Below, one piece after another: positions 7,855 through 19,849 of a DNA stretch of 64,000 nucleotides; position 1 is the stretch's first letter, and every line of letters begins with the position of its first letter. The stretch comes from Mycobacteriaceae bacterium (GTDB lineage Bacteria; Actinomycetota; Actinomycetes; Mycobacteriales; Mycobacteriaceae), in assembly GCA_028726465.1 (NCBI GenBank), contig JAQYQB010000012.1, positions 248,001 through 312,000 of the forward strand. The letters run 5' to 3'. The position numbers and the translations under genes were made by a program. The notes beneath the pieces are model-generated. The model searched no databases. It was not told where the DNA came from and saw nothing but the letters and a program-made list of their open reading frames with translations.

Positions 7855-8190
7855 CTAGTCATCGAAGTCGCAAGTAAACCCACCGAAAAGCTCCGCGATG
7901 GCGTTGTAGATAATCGCTATCACCGGAACGAAAATGGCTACCAAGATAGCCATGATGGCGCCCACGAGGGCGCTGGCGGAAAAGACTACGCCGAAGGTGA
8001 CATGAAAATCACCGCCCACGTCACCGACCAGCGCGTTGACCGAGTCCCAGATGCCGGCGGCAGCCATGCCGAAGTAGAGCAGGGTCACGGCCAGCAACCA
8101 GGCGATGAGCCCGACCAGGGCCATCGCCATGCCAACCTTGAAGGCGGAGACCGGTACGATGCGCGAAAGCGTTACTTCCCGTCGTGCCAT
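7855..8190 (-). CDS. DUF3566 transmembrane protein downstream of gyrA
   Basis: A 111-residue membrane protein of the DUF3566 family, which in actinobacteria almost always lies directly after gyrA. After MARREVTLSRIVPVSAFKVG come two hydrophobic helices (about 21-45 and 68-100), with a short loop containing WDSVNALVGDVGG between them. The gene starts 3 bp after the gyrA stop, so it is translationally linked to gyrA. The molecular function is not known. Confidence 0.9.
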   Translation of the reverse strand: MARREVTLSRIVPVSAFKVGMAMALVGLIAWLLAVTLLYFGMAAAGIWDSVNALVGDVGGDFHVTFGVVFSASALVGAIMAILVAIFVPVIAIIYNAIAELFGGFTCDFDD

Positions 8191-8193
8191 GTA

Positions 8194-10749
<2,556 letters not shown>

Positions 10750-10757
10750 AACCACCT

Positions 10758-10763
10758 ATTGTA
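10758..10763 (-). promoter_or_regulatory. -10 hexamer of gyrA
   Basis: Minus-strand TACAAT ends 8 nt before gyrA ATG. An AGGTGG in the gap is only 2 nt from the ATG, too close to act as a normal ribosome site. Confidence 0.5.
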
Positions 10764-10822
10764 CTGGGACAAAGGCGCAGACGGGCATTCACGGGCCCAG
10801 AATATCCCGAAAAGGTCATATC

Positions 10823-10841
10823 TGGTATCACGGTGATACCA
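10823..10841. promoter_or_regulatory. Perfect 9-1-9 palindromic operator of the RHH/Doc-like pair
   Basis: TGGTATCAC-G-GTGATACCA is a perfect dyad. Its right arm overlaps TACCAT (10837-10842), a -10 hexamer ending 7 nt before the ATG of the RHH gene. A protein bound here would cover the promoter. This is the usual position for autorepression by an RHH antitoxin. Confidence 0.7.
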
Positions 10842-10849
10842 TTTCGGGC

Positions 10850-11059
10850 ATGGCCATGACCTTGCGACTATCCCCCGATCTAGACCACGCGCTGACCCTG
10901 CTGGCGTCCGCGTGGGGCACCTCCAAACACGAGGCCGTCGTCCGCGCCGTGACTTTGGCGGCCGCCCGCACGCTTAACGATGCCGCCATCCAAGACCTCG
11001 CCCGCTCGTTGCTGCCCGGCCGCGCCCAGCTGGAATCCGAAATCCGGTCCGCCCGATGA
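10850..11059 (+). CDS. Ribbon-helix-helix (CopG-like) DNA-binding protein, antitoxin-like
   Basis: A 69-residue protein with an RHH pattern: a short beta strand MTLRLSPDLDHAL, helix A (LTLLASAWGTS), and helix B (KHEAVVRAVTLAAART), then a C-terminal tail rich in charged residues that could contact a partner. It would bind DNA as a dimer, most likely the palindrome 10823-10841 directly upstream. ATG 10850 fits a leaderless start; ATG 10856 (MTLRL) is an alternative. The stop overlaps the next start by ATGA, so the two products are translationally coupled as in type II toxin-antitoxin operons. Confidence 0.8.
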   Translation: MAMTLRLSPDLDHALTLLASAWGTSKHEAVVRAVTLAAARTLNDAAIQDLARSLLPGRAQLESEIRSAR

Positions 11060-11325
11060 GCCCGGAACAGCTGCTGCTCGTGGCCCGCGAATACCAGCGT
11101 CTGCACCCGGCGGCTCGCGTGAGCAATTTCGCGGCACTGGCCGCGGCCTCAGCGGCCGCCCACGCCCACATCGACGGCATCGCCGTGCACGCCTCTGACC
11201 TGACCGCCGCCCGGGCCTTGCGCACCTGCCTGCGCGCCTTCCCGGCGCTGAGCACCGGCAACGAGGATTTCGCTGAGCTCAGCGCGCGCGTCTTCCTGCG
11301 CGCTCGGGAGCAACCGGTAGATTGA
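11056..11325 (+). CDS. Doc/Fic-like toxin-fold protein with degenerate active-site motif
   Basis: An 89-residue protein whose C-terminal part aligns without gaps to the Fic motif region of phage P1 Doc. HIFNDANKR of Doc corresponds to PALSTGNED here, and the following helix SARVFLR matches SALLFLR. The motif His is Pro and the Lys-Arg pair is Glu-Asp, so phosphate transfer or AMPylation chemistry should be impossible. It also ends about 30 residues earlier than Doc. It overlaps the RHH gene by 4 bp. It may be a decayed toxin or one repurposed as a structural partner of the RHH protein. The family call rests on my reading of one motif. Confidence 0.6.
   Translation: MSPEQLLLVAREYQRLHPAARVSNFAALAAASAAAHAHIDGIAVHASDLTAARALRTCLRAFPALSTGNEDFAELSARVFLRAREQPVD
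11318..11323 (+). promoter_or_regulatory. -10 hexamer for the DUF6918-like gene
   Basis: TAGATT ends 8 nt before ATG 11332 and overlaps the stop codon of the Doc-like gene. No ribosome site is present. Confidence 0.4.
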
Positions 11326-11331
11326 TCTTCT

Positions 11332-11778
11332 ATGACCGCAACCAATCTCTCTCCCCTGCTCAAAGAACCCCGCCGGAACTCCACCGTCTCCGACCTGGAA
11401 AAGCTGGCGGACAAGATCATCGATAGCCAGACCGGCATAAGCGGCTTCGCCTTGAAGGCCGCCCTCAAGGCGGCCACGAAGGTCCGCCCCAACGTCTTGG
11501 CCCAGGCCATCGACCGGCTGCTGCCCGACGTGCTGGGCGAGCTGGAGGGCTACTGGCAGGAGTTTTCCGGTAGCAACTCCGACGACTTCGGCGTCTTCCT
11601 GGCCCCGCGCAGCCAGCAAGTCACCGACAGCCTGCTGGCCGTGGCCGACCAACACGCTGAGAAGGTCAACAACGCCACCCTCGCCAAGGCCTACCAGAGC
11701 CTGCGGGGCAAGGCCGCCGGCCTGCTGGAGCCCTACGTCACCGACATGGGACAGATCCTGCAGCGCAACCTGGGTTAG
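11332..11778 (+). CDS. DUF6918-like helical protein
   Basis: A 148-residue soluble, mostly helical protein that resembles an actinobacterial family of unknown function (DUF6918) in its pattern LADKIIDSQTGISGFALKAALKAATKVRPNVLAQAIDRLLPDVLGEL, then FGVFLAPRSQQVTDSLLAVAD and AKAYQSLRGKA. No catalytic motif or signal peptide is seen. It follows the Doc-like gene by 6 bp. Its 3' end overlaps the convergent permease gene by 41 bp (11738-11778). Confidence 0.75.
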   Translation: MTATNLSPLLKEPRRNSTVSDLEKLADKIIDSQTGISGFALKAALKAATKVRPNVLAQAIDRLLPDVLGELEGYWQEFSGSNSDDFGVFLAPRSQQVTDSLLAVADQHAEKVNNATLAKAYQSLRGKAAGLLEPYVTDMGQILQRNLG

Positions 11779-13054
11779 ACGCGCGGCTCACCGCAATCTT
11801 CATCGCTGTGGTCACCAGGAACATGGCGGCGACGACGATGAGGACGGGGGACCACCACAGCTGGCTCCACCATCCGGGCGGGAAAAAGCCGTGGCCCAGG
11901 GCGGCGTGGAGAGGCGCCACAATGGCAATGCCCAGCGCCACAAAGGCACTAGCCGCCACGACTGTAAGAAATGTTGCTTCCCACATCTGAAGCAGTAGTT
12001 GCTGCCTCCGGCTTGCCCCAGATAGGAACAATCCGCGGGAGTCTCGCCGGGCCCGTCGTCGCAGCAACAACGGGGTGACGCAGGCCGCAACGAGCGCGGG
12101 GCCCAGCACCGGGGCTAGGACGACGACAAAGACGCCGGGGCTGCTATAGCTTGCGCCCTGCTCTGCTCCCCCGATCCGCAGCGCCGAACCGACGCCGAAA
12201 AACAACGTGCCGACCAATACCCACGGCACGATCTGCGGGGCTGCAAAGCGCACCCGGGCCCGCAGGTTGGCTGCCGCGACCTGTGCCAAAGGCCCGGCCA
12301 GCCGTCCCGCGCGGGTCAGCTGTATGAGGGGCGGTACCAACCATCCCCCGAAGACGACGAAGGCCATAATCAGGCCCATGCCCCAGGACATCACCTCGTC
12401 CGGCTCAGTGATCTTCCTAGCTACGGCCGGATAGATTAAGGCGGCCAACAGGCCGTAGGCGATAACCGTCCGACCGACCCGCCAGGCTTTCGCCCACGGG
12501 CCAGCCTCCGTTTCCGGGAACGGCGGGACACGAGCCGGCTCTCTCCGTGAGACCCGCCATAGCGGCAACCACCCTCCGACGATGCCCGCACCAGCGCAGA
12601 CCCACGTAGCAATAGCTTCCGCGGGAAAGTCTTCGGAAGGGTTACCGAGCGGAATTCCATCGGCACGTAATTGCTCCAGCGCGGGCTCGACAAACCAGTG
12701 GGCCTGCTGAGCGCCTAGGAAAGGCCCGAGGAGGCACACCGCCATGATGAGCACGCCTAACAGTACAAAAACCAGCCATCCTGGCATCCCGCTAAGCTTC
12801 CAACGCGCAAAGGTATATGCCCGCTCGGTGATAATCAGCCGAAGCTGCGAGAAGCTCACTGCCACAATCACCAGTACCGCCATCCCCAAGATGCTGCCGC
12901 CCAGGGCACCAGCCTCATCACCGCCGGCATCCAAGAGCAACAGGGCTAGTGCAGCGCTTAATCCTCCCATCGCCATGGACACCGCGACCGCCACCCAGGA
13001 CCAAGCGCTAGCGACGAATTCACTGTATAAGACATAGGCTATTCCACGTCCCAT
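11738..13054 (-). CDS. ABC exporter permease (FtsX/MacB-like)
   Basis: The membrane subunit paired with the ATPase immediately upstream. About ten hydrophobic helices are visible, including VASAWSWVAVAVSMAMGGL, ALGGSILGMAVLVIVAVSF, WLVFVLLGVLIMAVCLLG, and a C-terminal group ending VLIVVAAMFLVTTAMKIAV. It has 438 residues from ATG 13054, which follows GGGGAGGG and overlaps the ATPase gene by 16 bp (translational coupling). The last ~15 residues, including two Cys, are encoded inside the 3' end of the convergent gene and look like a recent extension. The substrate is unknown; divergence from a two-component system suggests an antimicrobial or envelope-stress exporter. Confidence 0.85.
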   Translation of the reverse strand: MGRGIAYVLYSEFVASAWSWVAVAVSMAMGGLSAALALLLLDAGGDEAGALGGSILGMAVLVIVAVSFSQLRLIITERAYTFARWKLSGMPGWLVFVLLGVLIMAVCLLGPFLGAQQAHWFVEPALEQLRADGIPLGNPSEDFPAEAIATWVCAGAGIVGGWLPLWRVSRREPARVPPFPETEAGPWAKAWRVGRTVIAYGLLAALIYPAVARKITEPDEVMSWGMGLIMAFVVFGGWLVPPLIQLTRAGRLAGPLAQVAAANLRARVRFAAPQIVPWVLVGTLFFGVGSALRIGGAEQGASYSSPGVFVVVLAPVLGPALVAACVTPLLLRRRARRDSRGLFLSGASRRQQLLLQMWEATFLTVVAASAFVALGIAIVAPLHAALGHGFFPPGWWSQLWWSPVLIVVAAMFLVTTAMKIAVSRASNPGCAAGSVPCR

Positions 13055-13683
13055 GCTGACACCCTCCCCAAATCGATGATCCGGTCGGCCCGTGCAGCGG
13101 CTGCCTGAGAGTGAGTCACCATCACTACGGTGCTGCCCTGCTGAGCAGCTTGTCCTAAACAATCCAAGACCGCGGACGCACTCGTATCGTCGAGGGCTCC
13201 GGTGGGCTCATCAGCAAAGATATAGGGGACTTCCGCGATGACCGCTCGGGCAACGGCTACCCGCTGCTGCTGCCCGCCCGATAGTTGATGCGGTAAGCGT
13301 TCTTTCAGGCTTTCTATACCCAGCAGCCGGAATGTGCGGTCGACGACCGCCTTACTCACCTTCCGACCGATGAGACGGCTAGTCAACTCCGCGTTGTGTC
13401 GTGCGTTAAGCGCCTCGAGGAGGTTGTAATCCTGGAAAATGAAGGCACGTTGCCGGCGGCTCGGGGCATTGATGTCGCCGCTGGTCGGGGTATCCAATCC
13501 CGACAGTAGGTTGAGCAGCGTGGTTTTGCCGGAGCCAGACGGCCCGATCACGGCCACGAACTCACCCGGGGCAATGTCGAGGTCGAGGTTCTGAAAAACC
13601 ATCTGCGACCCGAATTTCTTGGTTACTGTCCTTGCGTGTAGCCCAGGTGACGCATCCGCCTGGGACTTCGTTGTCTTCTGCAT
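13039..13683 (-). CDS. ABC exporter ATP-binding protein
   Basis: ATPase of the MacB/LolD type. Walker A is GPSGSGKTTLLNLLSGL, the Q-loop is FIFQDYNLLEALNARHN, the signature is LSGGQQQRVAVARAV, Walker B is YIFADEPTGALDD, and the H-loop is VVMVTHSQAAA. The length of 214 residues is normal. The chosen ATG 13683 gives MQKTTKSQADASPGLHARTV; the frame is open 30 codons further but that part lacks family similarity. Only 114 bp separate it from the divergent sensor kinase, the usual arrangement for an exporter induced by its own two-component system. Confidence 0.93.
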   Translation of the reverse strand: MQKTTKSQADASPGLHARTVTKKFGSQMVFQNLDLDIAPGEFVAVIGPSGSGKTTLLNLLSGLDTPTSGDINAPSRRQRAFIFQDYNLLEALNARHNAELTSRLIGRKVSKAVVDRTFRLLGIESLKERLPHQLSGGQQQRVAVARAVIAEVPYIFADEPTGALDDTSASAVLDCLGQAAQQGSTVVMVTHSQAAAARADRIIDLGRVSAWDVE

Positions 13684-13797
13684 GGTTACAAGTTCACTCC
13701 GCGGCAGCCGGATTAAACAGGGCGCTGGGTGGCGTGATTGTTGGGGAGCTAGCTCTACTGTGCCAGCGGTCAAGACCTAATAAGCTGTCTAAGCATT

Positions 13798-15000
13798 ATG
13801 GACCAATCATCAGTCTTCGCCGGATTTCGGCCCGCGCCGTGGAAACTCGTCGCGAGCGGGTGTACGTGGCGCGCGATGGGGATTAGCTTTGGCCTGGCGC
13901 TTGCCGCGCTGCCGATGATGCTGTGCTCTTTAGTGCTGCTGCCCTGGCTCCCGCTTGTCGGACGCGCGGTAGCGGCGCTCGGTCGGGCGTGCGCGGGGGT
14001 AATGGGAATTGATATTGCTCCCCGGCCAACCAGGGGGATGATCAACGGCCCGCAGCTTATCCATCTGGTAATTCAAATTCTGCTGGCCGCCGTCAGTGTG
14101 ATTATGTGGTTTGCCGCGGTGCTTTTCATCCCGTTGCTGTTTGCCATGCCGTTCATCTTTGTAAGCTCCATCGATAGCCAGTTTGACGTGGGATTCTGGT
14201 CGACCGACAACCCGGTCCTGGTCGCCGCGGCGTGCTGGCCGCTAGGGATAGTCTTGTTTATCGTCCTGCTCTACGGGAGCTGGGCTATCACCGGTCTGTC
14301 CGTCAAAGCCACGTCAGTCCTGCTCAGCCCGAATCAACAGGAAGTGGACTCGCTTCTCGCCTCGCGCGCGACCGTCATCGACGCTTTCGACGGCGAGCGC
14401 CAGCGCATAGAGCGGGAGCTGCACGATGGCCCGCAGCAATACCTGACTGCGCTGCAGTTGAATCTCTCCACCCTAGAGCTGGCGTTAGAGTCTGACCGCG
14501 ACCCCGAGAAGGCTCTGCGCTCCGCGCGGCATAATGCGGCTGAGGCCCTGGCGAGCCTCCGCGCCACGGTTCGCGGGATCTCGCCCCAAGTCCTTTACGA
14601 TGAGGGCCTGCAGGCTGCTATCGACGAGTTGCTGGTGCATAGCGGCCTGGATACGACACGCTCCTTTTCCGGCCGCGAACGTGGGCTAGACGCTACCTCG
14701 GCGCTGCTGGCCTACCACTGCGTGGCCGAAGCGTTAACCAATGCCACGAAGCACGGTAAAGCCCAGCGTGTGGCGGTGCGCGTCGAATGGATGGCAGACT
14801 CTGTCCGCGTCTCCATCGCGGACGATGGTCAAGGTCCGCCGGCCACCCCGAGCACCTCCGGCACCGGTCTAGTGGGACTGCGGGAACGGGCGGCTGACCT
14901 GCACGGTACGTTGACTCTACTGCCCGATGTCCGGCTGGGTGGGGCACGCCTCGAACTCACCGTGCCCTATCGCAACCTGCAGGAGCGAAAAGATGACTAA
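13798..15000 (+). CDS. NarL-type sensor histidine kinase
   Basis: A 400-residue membrane kinase. Hydrophobic segments in the first ~175 residues (about 27-60, 95-125, 140-168) form an actinobacterial membrane sensor region. HisKA_3 follows with the phospho-accepting His in RQRIERELHDGPQQYL (near residue 208). The ATPase domain has EALTNATKHG (N box), ADDGQG (G1) and GTGLVGLRERA (G2). The ABC exporter is divergent, and the regulator gene overlaps its stop by 8 bp. It probably senses a membrane-active compound handled by the exporter (inference). Confidence 0.92.
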   Translation: MDQSSVFAGFRPAPWKLVASGCTWRAMGISFGLALAALPMMLCSLVLLPWLPLVGRAVAALGRACAGVMGIDIAPRPTRGMINGPQLIHLVIQILLAAVSVIMWFAAVLFIPLLFAMPFIFVSSIDSQFDVGFWSTDNPVLVAAACWPLGIVLFIVLLYGSWAITGLSVKATSVLLSPNQQEVDSLLASRATVIDAFDGERQRIERELHDGPQQYLTALQLNLSTLELALESDRDPEKALRSARHNAAEALASLRATVRGISPQVLYDEGLQAAIDELLVHSGLDTTRSFSGRERGLDATSALLAYHCVAEALTNATKHGKAQRVAVRVEWMADSVRVSIADDGQGPPATPSTSGTGLVGLRERAADLHGTLTLLPDVRLGGARLELTVPYRNLQERKDD

Positions 15001-15667
15001 GAGCGATTCCACTACTCGGCCATTGACTATCGTGTTAGCGGAAGACTCTGCCCTTTTGCGCGAGGGTCTCCGTGAGCTCTTGTCTGCACTCGGGCACGAG
15101 GTGCATACCGCTAACGATGCCGACCAGCTCAAACAACAGGTCCACCTGGTCCAACCGGATATCGTGGTCACGGATGTTCGCATGCCCCCGGAACACAGGG
15201 ACGACGGATTGCGCGCTGCTCACGACCTGCGGAGTGAATGGGAGGCTACCGGGGCGGGTAACCTGCCTGTGGTGGTTTTGTCCCAGTACGTTGCCGCCAG
15301 CTACCTCGACTCCCTGCTCGAGCACGGCGGGTTCGGATACCTGCTGAAAGAACGTATCGCGGACGTAGCTGAACTAAACCGTACCCTGGGCGAGGTAGTA
15401 GGTGGTGGAATCGCCGTGGATCCCGAGGTCATTTCTTCACTTCTGCAATCGCGTCGCTCCGGTATAGCCAACCTCACCCCGCGGGAGACAGAGGTCCTAG
15501 AACTCATGGCACAAGGCTTGAGCAACGGCGAAATCCAACAGCGCCTCGTGCTTACCGCCGGTGCCGTCAGCAAACACGTGGCCAACGTCTTCATGAAACT
15601 GGGCTTTAGCCCCCAGGACGACAACCGCCGCGTCAAAGCCGTGCTGTTGTGGTTGCGTCACCACTAA
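14993..15667 (+). CDS. NarL/LuxR-type response regulator
   Basis: Partner of the kinase just upstream. The receiver domain has the acidic pair ED and the phospho-acceptor Asp in IVVTDVRMP (near residue 58), with VVVLSQY and a Lys in YLLKERI. The C-terminal LuxR helix-turn-helix is LTPRETEVLELMAQGLSNGEI through VSKHVANVFMKL. ATG 14993 (AGGAG 7 nt upstream) overlaps the kinase stop; 224 residues. The likely target is the 114-bp divergent region with the exporter, where GAGCTAGCTC (13746-13755) is a perfect palindrome. Confidence 0.93.
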   Translation: MTKSDSTTRPLTIVLAEDSALLREGLRELLSALGHEVHTANDADQLKQQVHLVQPDIVVTDVRMPPEHRDDGLRAAHDLRSEWEATGAGNLPVVVLSQYVAASYLDSLLEHGGFGYLLKERIADVAELNRTLGEVVGGGIAVDPEVISSLLQSRRSGIANLTPRETEVLELMAQGLSNGEIQQRLVLTAGAVSKHVANVFMKLGFSPQDDNRRVKAVLLWLRHH

Positions 15668-15708
15668 ACGCGCCACCTAAAAGTCCCACCAGCACCTGCA
15701 AACGCAAA

Positions 15709-15741
15709 AACGGCAGCAGGAGTAGCACTCCCACTGCCGTT
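15709..15741 (-). terminator. Terminator of gyrB
   Basis: Stem AACGGCAG/CTGCCGTT (15709-15716, 15734-15741) with inner GAGT/ACTC. On the minus strand it runs into TTTTTGCG, so it mainly ends gyrB; it also faces the response-regulator gene. Confidence 0.8.
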
Positions 15742-15748
15742 GGCCTCC

Positions 15749-17842
<2,094 letters not shown>

Positions 17843-17935
17843 CTATAGCTAGTTTTAAGACCTTCATCATTCTACACTGTGGTCCCCTACCGAAGGCCAG
17901 CTACCACGCCTTAAAACCGCCTTTTAAGGGCTAAT

Positions 17936-18640
17936 TTAGCCGTAGGTGTCTTGGGAGCCTTGAGGTTTGACCCACATCCGGCCCTGGTAGTTGCGGTGTT
18001 GCTTGGGGCCTACGATCTTCAGCTCGGTGACGACGTCGGGGCCGATGGTCTCGGCGATTCGCTTGATGATCTGATGCTGCAGGTAGCGCAGCTCCGTGGC
18101 CCAGTTGGAGTTATCGGTCTGGATATAGACCGTCTGCCCATCAATCTTCTCCGGCCGGGTGTGCGCGGCGATGCGCTCTCCGACCAGCAGGGCCCAGTGC
18201 CCCATGATCCAGCCATGGGCCAGGTCCTGCTGCCACCCGCGCTCGATGATCTCGCGGCCCAGCGCCATGCCGAGGCTGGGGACGCCGATGGAGCGTGCCA
18301 CCCGGCGGCCGTCGGCGCCGCTGGGGCGGCCCTCCTGATAGCCCTGGTAATTGTCTATCTCGGTATACCGCTTGAGCGAGGAAATCGAGTGAATATCCCG
18401 CTCGTCGCCGGTGTCCTGGGTCTCCTCATCCGCGTCGCATTGTTCACGCTTCTTTGAGTTTCCCAACAGCTTGCCGGCGATGCCGGGTACCGAAAGGTCC
18501 TCGCGGCCGGGTTCCATCCGCAGCTTGCGGGCCCGGCGAGCCAGCTTGGGCGGGTTCTTGGCCGTCAGGCGAATGCGGTGGAAGAACTCACTGACCGGGT
18601 CATCGGGATCAAATTCTTCGCGTTCTACCCAGCGCGCCAC
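17936..18640 (-). CDS. dciA: DciA-family (DUF721) helicase-loading protein
   Basis: The C-terminal ~110 residues carry the DUF721/DciA domain (GREIIERGWQQDLAHGWIMGHWALLVGERIAAHTRPEKIDGQTVYIQTDNSNWATELRYLQHQIIKRI). In DciA this domain helps load the DnaB helicase. The N-terminal half is low complexity and charged, longer than in most homologues (234 residues in total). The GTG start overlaps the recF stop by one base (TAGTG), placing it in the dnaN-recF-dciA transcript as in mycobacteria. Confidence 0.85.
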   Translation of the reverse strand: MARWVEREEFDPDDPVSEFFHRIRLTAKNPPKLARRARKLRMEPGREDLSVPGIAGKLLGNSKKREQCDADEETQDTGDERDIHSISSLKRYTEIDNYQGYQEGRPSGADGRRVARSIGVPSLGMALGREIIERGWQQDLAHGWIMGHWALLVGERIAAHTRPEKIDGQTVYIQTDNSNWATELRYLQHQIIKRIAETIGPDVVTELKIVGPKQHRNYQGRMWVKPQGSQDTYG

Positions 18641-19824
18641 TACTGCTCCTCCGGGGCGTCCGCGGAATCATCTTCCGCAGAGATTTCCGAGATTCGGCCC
18701 TCGTCGGTATCGCGCACAGTGACCTCGTAGCGGTGGATGGTCTCGAGGTTGTCCGGCAGGTCCTCGTCCACCGCGGCGGTGATGAGTACCTGTTCGGCGT
18801 CGCTGGCTAGGTGCACGAGCTTCTGGCGCCGCTTCGCATCCAGCTCGGCAAAGACATCGTCCAGGATCAGCACCGGGTCGCTTCCCTCCTGGCGCAGCAG
18901 GTTGAACTCCGCCAAGCGCAGGGCGATGGTGTACGACCAGGTCTCGCCGTGGCTGGCGAAGCCCTTGGCCGGCTGCGGTCCCAGGTTCAGGACGAGATCG
19001 TCGCGGTGCGGCCCGACCAGGGAAATCCCGCGTTCAATCTCCCGGTTGCGAGCGTTGCCCAGCTCCGCCAGCAGCACGGCTTCTAAGACCTCGCGGTCGC
19101 TGGTGTCGATCGTGGACTTGTAGCTAATCTCCGCCGGGCGCGACTCGGGAGCCAGCCCCGCGTAAGCGGCGGGGATGAGCTCGGAGAGGGCATCGACAAG
19201 CTCGAGACGGGCGGCAATCACCTGGGCGCCCAGGTGCGCCAACTGCCCGTCCCACACGTCCAAGGTGGAAAGCGCCGAGGCTCCTTCGTCGTCCTGGTAG
19301 CCGCGGCGCAGGGCCGGCGATGCCGACTTCAGCAAGGCGTTGCGTTGCTTGAGCACCTTGTCGTAATCCGCCTTGACCCCGGCTAACCGCGGGGTGCGTG
19401 AGGCGATGATGGTGTCCAAGTAGGCCCGGCGCTCGGCCGGCTCGCCGCGGACCAAGGCCAGGTCCTCCGGGCAAAAGAGCACGGTCTTGACCACGCCCAA
19501 CAGCTCGCGGGGCGAGTTCAGGCGGGTGCGGTTGATCTGGGCCTGGTTCGCGGCATGGGGCTTGAGCAGCAGGTGCGTGGTGAGCTCCCGGCCCTGGTTG
19601 ACCGCGGTGATGGAGACGCGCGAATTCTGGGCGCCCTGGCGGATGAGCGGGGCGTCGTGGTTAACGCGGTGCGAAGACAGGTGGGCGGTATAGCCCACCG
19701 CCTCCACGATATTCGTCTTGCCGAAACCGTTGCGGCCCACGAACAGGGTGATCCCCGGCTCGAGCTGTAAGTGCAGGTTGGGCCAGGAACGGTAGTCCCG
19801 CAGATCCAGATCGCGAATATACAT
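18640..19824 (-). CDS. recF: DNA replication and repair protein RecF
   Basis: An SMC-like ATPase that helps load RecA at gaps. Walker A is [18 protein letters not shown]. The signature region is [16 protein letters not shown] and Walker B is [14 protein letters not shown]. The N-terminus [14 protein letters not shown] is typical, and the length of 394 residues is normal. It lies 25 bp after dnaN and overlaps dciA by one base. Confidence 0.97.
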   Translation of the reverse strand: MYIRDLDLRDYRSWPNLHLQLEPGITLFVGRNGFGKTNIVEAVGYTAHLSSHRVNHDAPLIRQGAQNSRVSITAVNQGRELTTHLLLKPHAANQAQINRTRLNSPRELLGVVKTVLFCPEDLALVRGEPAERRAYLDTIIASRTPRLAGVKADYDKVLKQRNALLKSASPALRRGYQDDEGASALSTLDVWDGQLAHLGAQVIAARLELVDALSELIPAAYAGLAPESRPAEISYKSTIDTSDREVLEAVLLAELGNARNREIERGISLVGPHRDDLVLNLGPQPAKGFASHGETWSYTIALRLAEFNLLRQEGSDPVLILDDVFAELDAKRRQKLVHLASDAEQVLITAAVDEDLPDNLETIHRYEVTVRDTDEGRISEISAEDDSADAPEEQ

Positions 19825-19849
19825 GCGTTAGACGCACCCCGCTTTCTGT

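Noticed and set aside
10850..15667. The region between gyrA and gyrB considered as a genomic island or prophage remnant
   Set aside because: No integrase, attachment repeats, insertion sequence or clear base-composition break could be seen; the genes are ordinary chromosomal types.
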